Source: Treponema sp. (GTDB lineage Bacteria > Spirochaetota > Spirochaetia > Treponematales > Breznakiellaceae). Taken from it: DNA of 14,735 bases. This document shows, piece by piece, positions 13,228-14,735 of this stretch. The stretch lies in the NCBI GenBank assembly GCA_031259035.1, contig JAIRLZ010000063.1, positions 1 through 14,735 of the forward strand, in the 5' to 3' direction. Positions within the stretch are counted from its first letter, which is position 1. Every line of letters starts with the position of its first letter. A model generated the notes under the pieces. The model was not told where the DNA came from and ran no database searches. It worked only from the letters and a program-made list of their open reading frames with translations. The position numbers and the translations under genes were made by a program.

Positions 13228-14280
13228 CTGTCCCCGCAACTCCTCAAGCGCGTAATCCCTCGCGGCCTCCATCTCAGCTTGCAACGCGTTCACCGCCGCC
13301 TTCGCGTCAGGCGCCCCCCGCAGCCCCGCGCCCGCCGCCGTGTCAGCCGCCCTCGCGCAATCCAGATTCTCGACAACCGAGACAATCTCCCGCCGGGGCA
13401 GCCGCGCCAGCAGGTAGGCTTGCCACCACGCCTTGCCGTTGTCGTCCTTGCCGGACTCAATATGCCACTCCAGCGCCTCGTAGCGGGGGACTCTCGTCTT
13501 GATCGACATGGTGATCGCGGCTTCAACGCGCCGTTGCGCGTCCTCAATGTCAGACGACATAAACAGCGCGAATTCCGTAACGTCAATCCGCGCCTTTATA
13601 TCCGACGCTATGTTCGCCGCGACAGCCGCCTGCACATTCTCCCGCGCCCTGGTACGCGCAAGCTGTTCGGACGCCGCCCTGTTTGACACCCCGACCTCGT
13701 AGTACCATTGAGAGCCGCCGGACGCGCCCATCCCATACCGGGAAGGCTCGTCGATCCACAAGGGCCGCGCCGCCGCTTGCCCCTGTCCCAACATGCCGGT
13801 CAAAAATTGGTCGTTCCGCAAGAACACCGTCCGCTGCGCCTGAATCTCCGCGGTCTTGACCGAAATCGCCCTGACATTCAGCCGGTAGGACGCGCCCAAC
13901 TGTTCAAGCGACCCCCACACGACAAATTCCGCGCCGGTCTGATGACCCACCGACTGCGCGGTCTCATCGCTCACCGCGCCGGAAAGCTGGTGCGCGACCT
14001 CGCCCTTCACAATCCCGCCCTTCACAATCCCGCTCCGGTCGACCATGGTGAAATGCCGGTCGTTCACAAAGATCGCGGACAACTCGCCGGTCACATACTC
14101 GGCGAGAGCCGCCGCCTCAGCCGGCGCGCTTATCGTGAGAAGCAACGCCGTGGCGCCCTTTGAAAGCCGCGCCTCAAAATAGGATGCTATGGCGCGCGGC
14201 GCCGCGCTCAGACTCTCGGTTTCCTGTGCGTAGCCCGAAACCGCGAGAACCGCCAATACAACGCTAAAAAGCCTCTTCAT
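13225..14280 (-). CDS. Secreted CsgG/FlgO-like and LPP20-like two-domain protein
   Basis: 351-residue exported protein and first intact gene of the minus-strand run. It has a signal peptide MKRLFSVVLAVLAVSGYA, cleavage after Ala 18. Residues 28-165 resemble a CsgG/FlgO-type module (YVTGELSAIFVNDRHFTMVDRS, GAEFVVWGSLEQLGASYRLNVRAI). Residues 185-305 resemble an LPP20-like module (WYYEVGVSNRAASEQLARTRARENV, WWQAYLLARLPRREIV). The C-terminal 45 residues are Ala-rich and helical. The start is set by AGGAGG at 14286-14291. A perfect 15-bp tandem duplication (14001-14015, 14016-14030) repeats five residues, giving GIVKGGIVKG at 85-94. The stop codon TGA belongs to the end of spacer copy D. The two modules are seen separately in neighbouring genes, so this may be a scaffold of one envelope complex (inference). 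Confidence 0.75.
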   Translation of the reverse strand: MKRLFSVVLAVLAVSGYAQETESLSAAPRAIASYFEARLSKGATALLLTISAPAEAAALAEYVTGELSAIFVNDRHFTMVDRSGIVKGGIVKGEVAHQLSGAVSDETAQSVGHQTGAEFVVWGSLEQLGASYRLNVRAISVKTAEIQAQRTVFLRNDQFLTGMLGQGQAAARPLWIDEPSRYGMGASGGSQWYYEVGVSNRAASEQLARTRARENVQAAVAANIASDIKARIDVTEFALFMSSDIEDAQRRVEAAITMSIKTRVPRYEALEWHIESGKDDNGKAWWQAYLLARLPRREIVSVVENLDCARAADTAAGAGLRGAPDAKAAVNALQAEMEAARDYALEELRGQ

Positions 14281-14331
14281 AAAAACCTCCTGTCTGCGCG
14301 GAACGGGATCATAGCCCCGTCCGCGTTTCGT

Positions 14332-14553
14332 TTACGGAACAATAGCCGAATCTATGTCGCTCCATGGACCTTTGCCGCCGGTCCTCCTTCCCACCTCACC
14401 GCAAAGTGGAGCCGCTTCGCTTCGCCATGCAGGGTTTTGATCTCATTCAGCTTGTCCTGCGGCAGCTTCCACCCGGCCGCGTTGGCCGAGGACATGTCAA
14501 TGAGATTCTCGCTCCATTCGATAAAATCAGCTTCTTTATTCGCAGTGGGGTCT
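14332..14553 (-). pseudogene. Remnant of a hypothetical protein gene: internal deletion plus frameshift
   Basis: The 5' part encodes NKEADFIEWSENLIDMSSAN, then AAGWKLPQDKLNEIKTLHGE and AKRL, which I recognise as the N-terminus of a family of hypothetical proteins common in gut treponemes. It runs straight into FAVRWEGGPAAK, which resembles the far C-terminus of the same family. A change to another frame then gives GPWSDIDSAIVP and a stop at 14332-14334. Without the shift, the frame ends at 14352. The middle of the protein is missing. On its 5' side the gene runs into a GC-rich palindrome (from about 14554) and no original start codon is visible. An ATG at 14585 would read through the palindrome. 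Family recall is from memory and unverified. Confidence 0.6.
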
Positions 14554-14577
14554 AATACCCCGCCCCTTGGGGCGGGG
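14554..14577. repeat. GC-rich palindrome, AATACCCCG copy 1
   Basis: CCCCGCCCC (14558-14566) and GGGGCGGGG (14569-14577) pair around TT, preceded by TCTAAT. The motif AATACCCCG recurs at 14641 and 14727. The palindrome marks the 5' break of the adjacent gene remnant. It is typical of dispersed REP-like or transposon-end palindromes, but no transposase is in the window. Confidence 0.75.
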
Positions 14578-14640
14578 AGGTTCATTCGGCATATACTTTT
14601 TTCCAGAAATACCAACTCATTTTTTTTCCATTGTGGGTTT

Positions 14641-14661
14641 AATACCCCGCCCCTGGGGGCG
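14641..14661. repeat. GC-rich palindrome, AATACCCCG copy 2
   Basis: AATACCCCGCCCC followed by TGGGGGCG, a partial version of the palindrome at 14554-14577, 87 bases further on. The right arm is shortened, so only CGCCCC/GGGGGCG-type pairing remains. Confidence 0.65.
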
Positions 14662-14673
14662 TTTTGAACTGGG

Positions 14674-14700
14674 TGTGCGGGGGATTTGTTCCCCCGCATA
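14674..14700. repeat. Hairpin with five-G/five-C stem
   Basis: TGCGGGGG (14676-14683) pairs with CCCCCGCA (14691-14698) around a 7-base loop, extendable to 10 bp with one G-T pair. It lies between AATACCCCG copies 2 and 3. Confidence 0.65.
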
Positions 14701-14704
14701 CGCA

Positions 14705-14725
14705 AAGATTTCAAGGAGAAATCTT
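14705..14725. repeat. AT-rich hairpin, followed by AATACCCCG copy 3 at the window edge
   Basis: Perfect 8-bp stem AAGATTTC (14705-14712) with GAAATCTT (14718-14725) around a 5-base loop. The third AATACCCCG begins at 14727 and is cut by the window end, so its palindrome cannot be assessed. Confidence 0.6.
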
Positions 14726-14735
14726 CAATACCCCG

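Noticed and set aside
13047..13686. Long plus-strand open frames opposite the 351-residue gene
   Set aside because: Arg/Pro-rich translations typical of antisense frames in GC-rich genes; the minus-strand frame has a signal peptide, ribosome-binding site and domains.
14554..14735. CRISPR-like array because of the 86-87 bp period
   Set aside because: Only three short motif copies with degenerate flanks; the intervals hold palindromes, not spacers of uniform length.

Overview
The window looks like chromosomal DNA of a spirochaete, most likely a Treponema-type bacterium from a gut community. This is inferred from gene content: an LplA-type sugar-binding lipoprotein, a CHASE2 adenylate cyclase, many secreted CsgG-like/LPP20-like/DUF1566 envelope proteins, a GxxExxY protein, and very repeat-rich intergenic DNA. 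No rRNA, tRNA, CRISPR array, transposase or reverse transcriptase is visible.

Left part (1-7.9 kb, plus strand). A strong sigma70-type promoter (364-392) precedes a long leader and an orphan solute-binding lipoprotein (648-2246) with no permease next to it. A small secreted SH3-like protein (2556-3035) abuts an M48 metallopeptidase lipoprotein (3036-3947). They are followed by a CHASE2-transmembrane-class III cyclase (4087-6330) and a DUF815-type AAA ATPase (6532-7914). Gaps in this part carry a family of palindromes with CCAAAAC/GTTTTGG arms (seven copies seen) and other hairpins that may act as terminators.

Right part (7.98-14.3 kb, minus strand). Six genes run in one direction. In transcription order they are: a CsgG-like/LPP20-like fusion (13225-14280), a CsgG-like/DUF1566 protein (12004-12981), a YfaP-like (DUF2135-type) secreted protein (11092-11838), a second CsgG-like/DUF1566 protein (10035-10904), a GxxExxY protein (9397-9780) and a second LPP20-like secreted protein (7979-9385). 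Each of the first four genes is followed at its stop codon by a copy of a 144-225 bp repeated spacer bounded by ACACGAAC/GTTCGTGT inverted ends. For the first three genes the spacer runs up to just before the next gene's ribosome-binding site, so genes and spacers alternate like cassettes.

The most interesting signal is the pair of CsgG-like/DUF1566 paralogues. Their first ~164 residues are about 92% identical. Their last 40 residues align without gaps, with an invariant framework (WYWSSSQ, QNFSSG, YSVRAARSF) and a cluster of 13 substituted residues between those blocks. This resembles the variable region of C-type-lectin-fold proteins diversified by retroelements, although neither template nor reverse transcriptase is in the window.

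Right edge (14.33-14.74 kb). A broken gene remnant, carrying an internal deletion and a frameshift, abuts GC-rich palindromes whose AATACCCCG motif recurs at 86-87 bp intervals and runs off the window.
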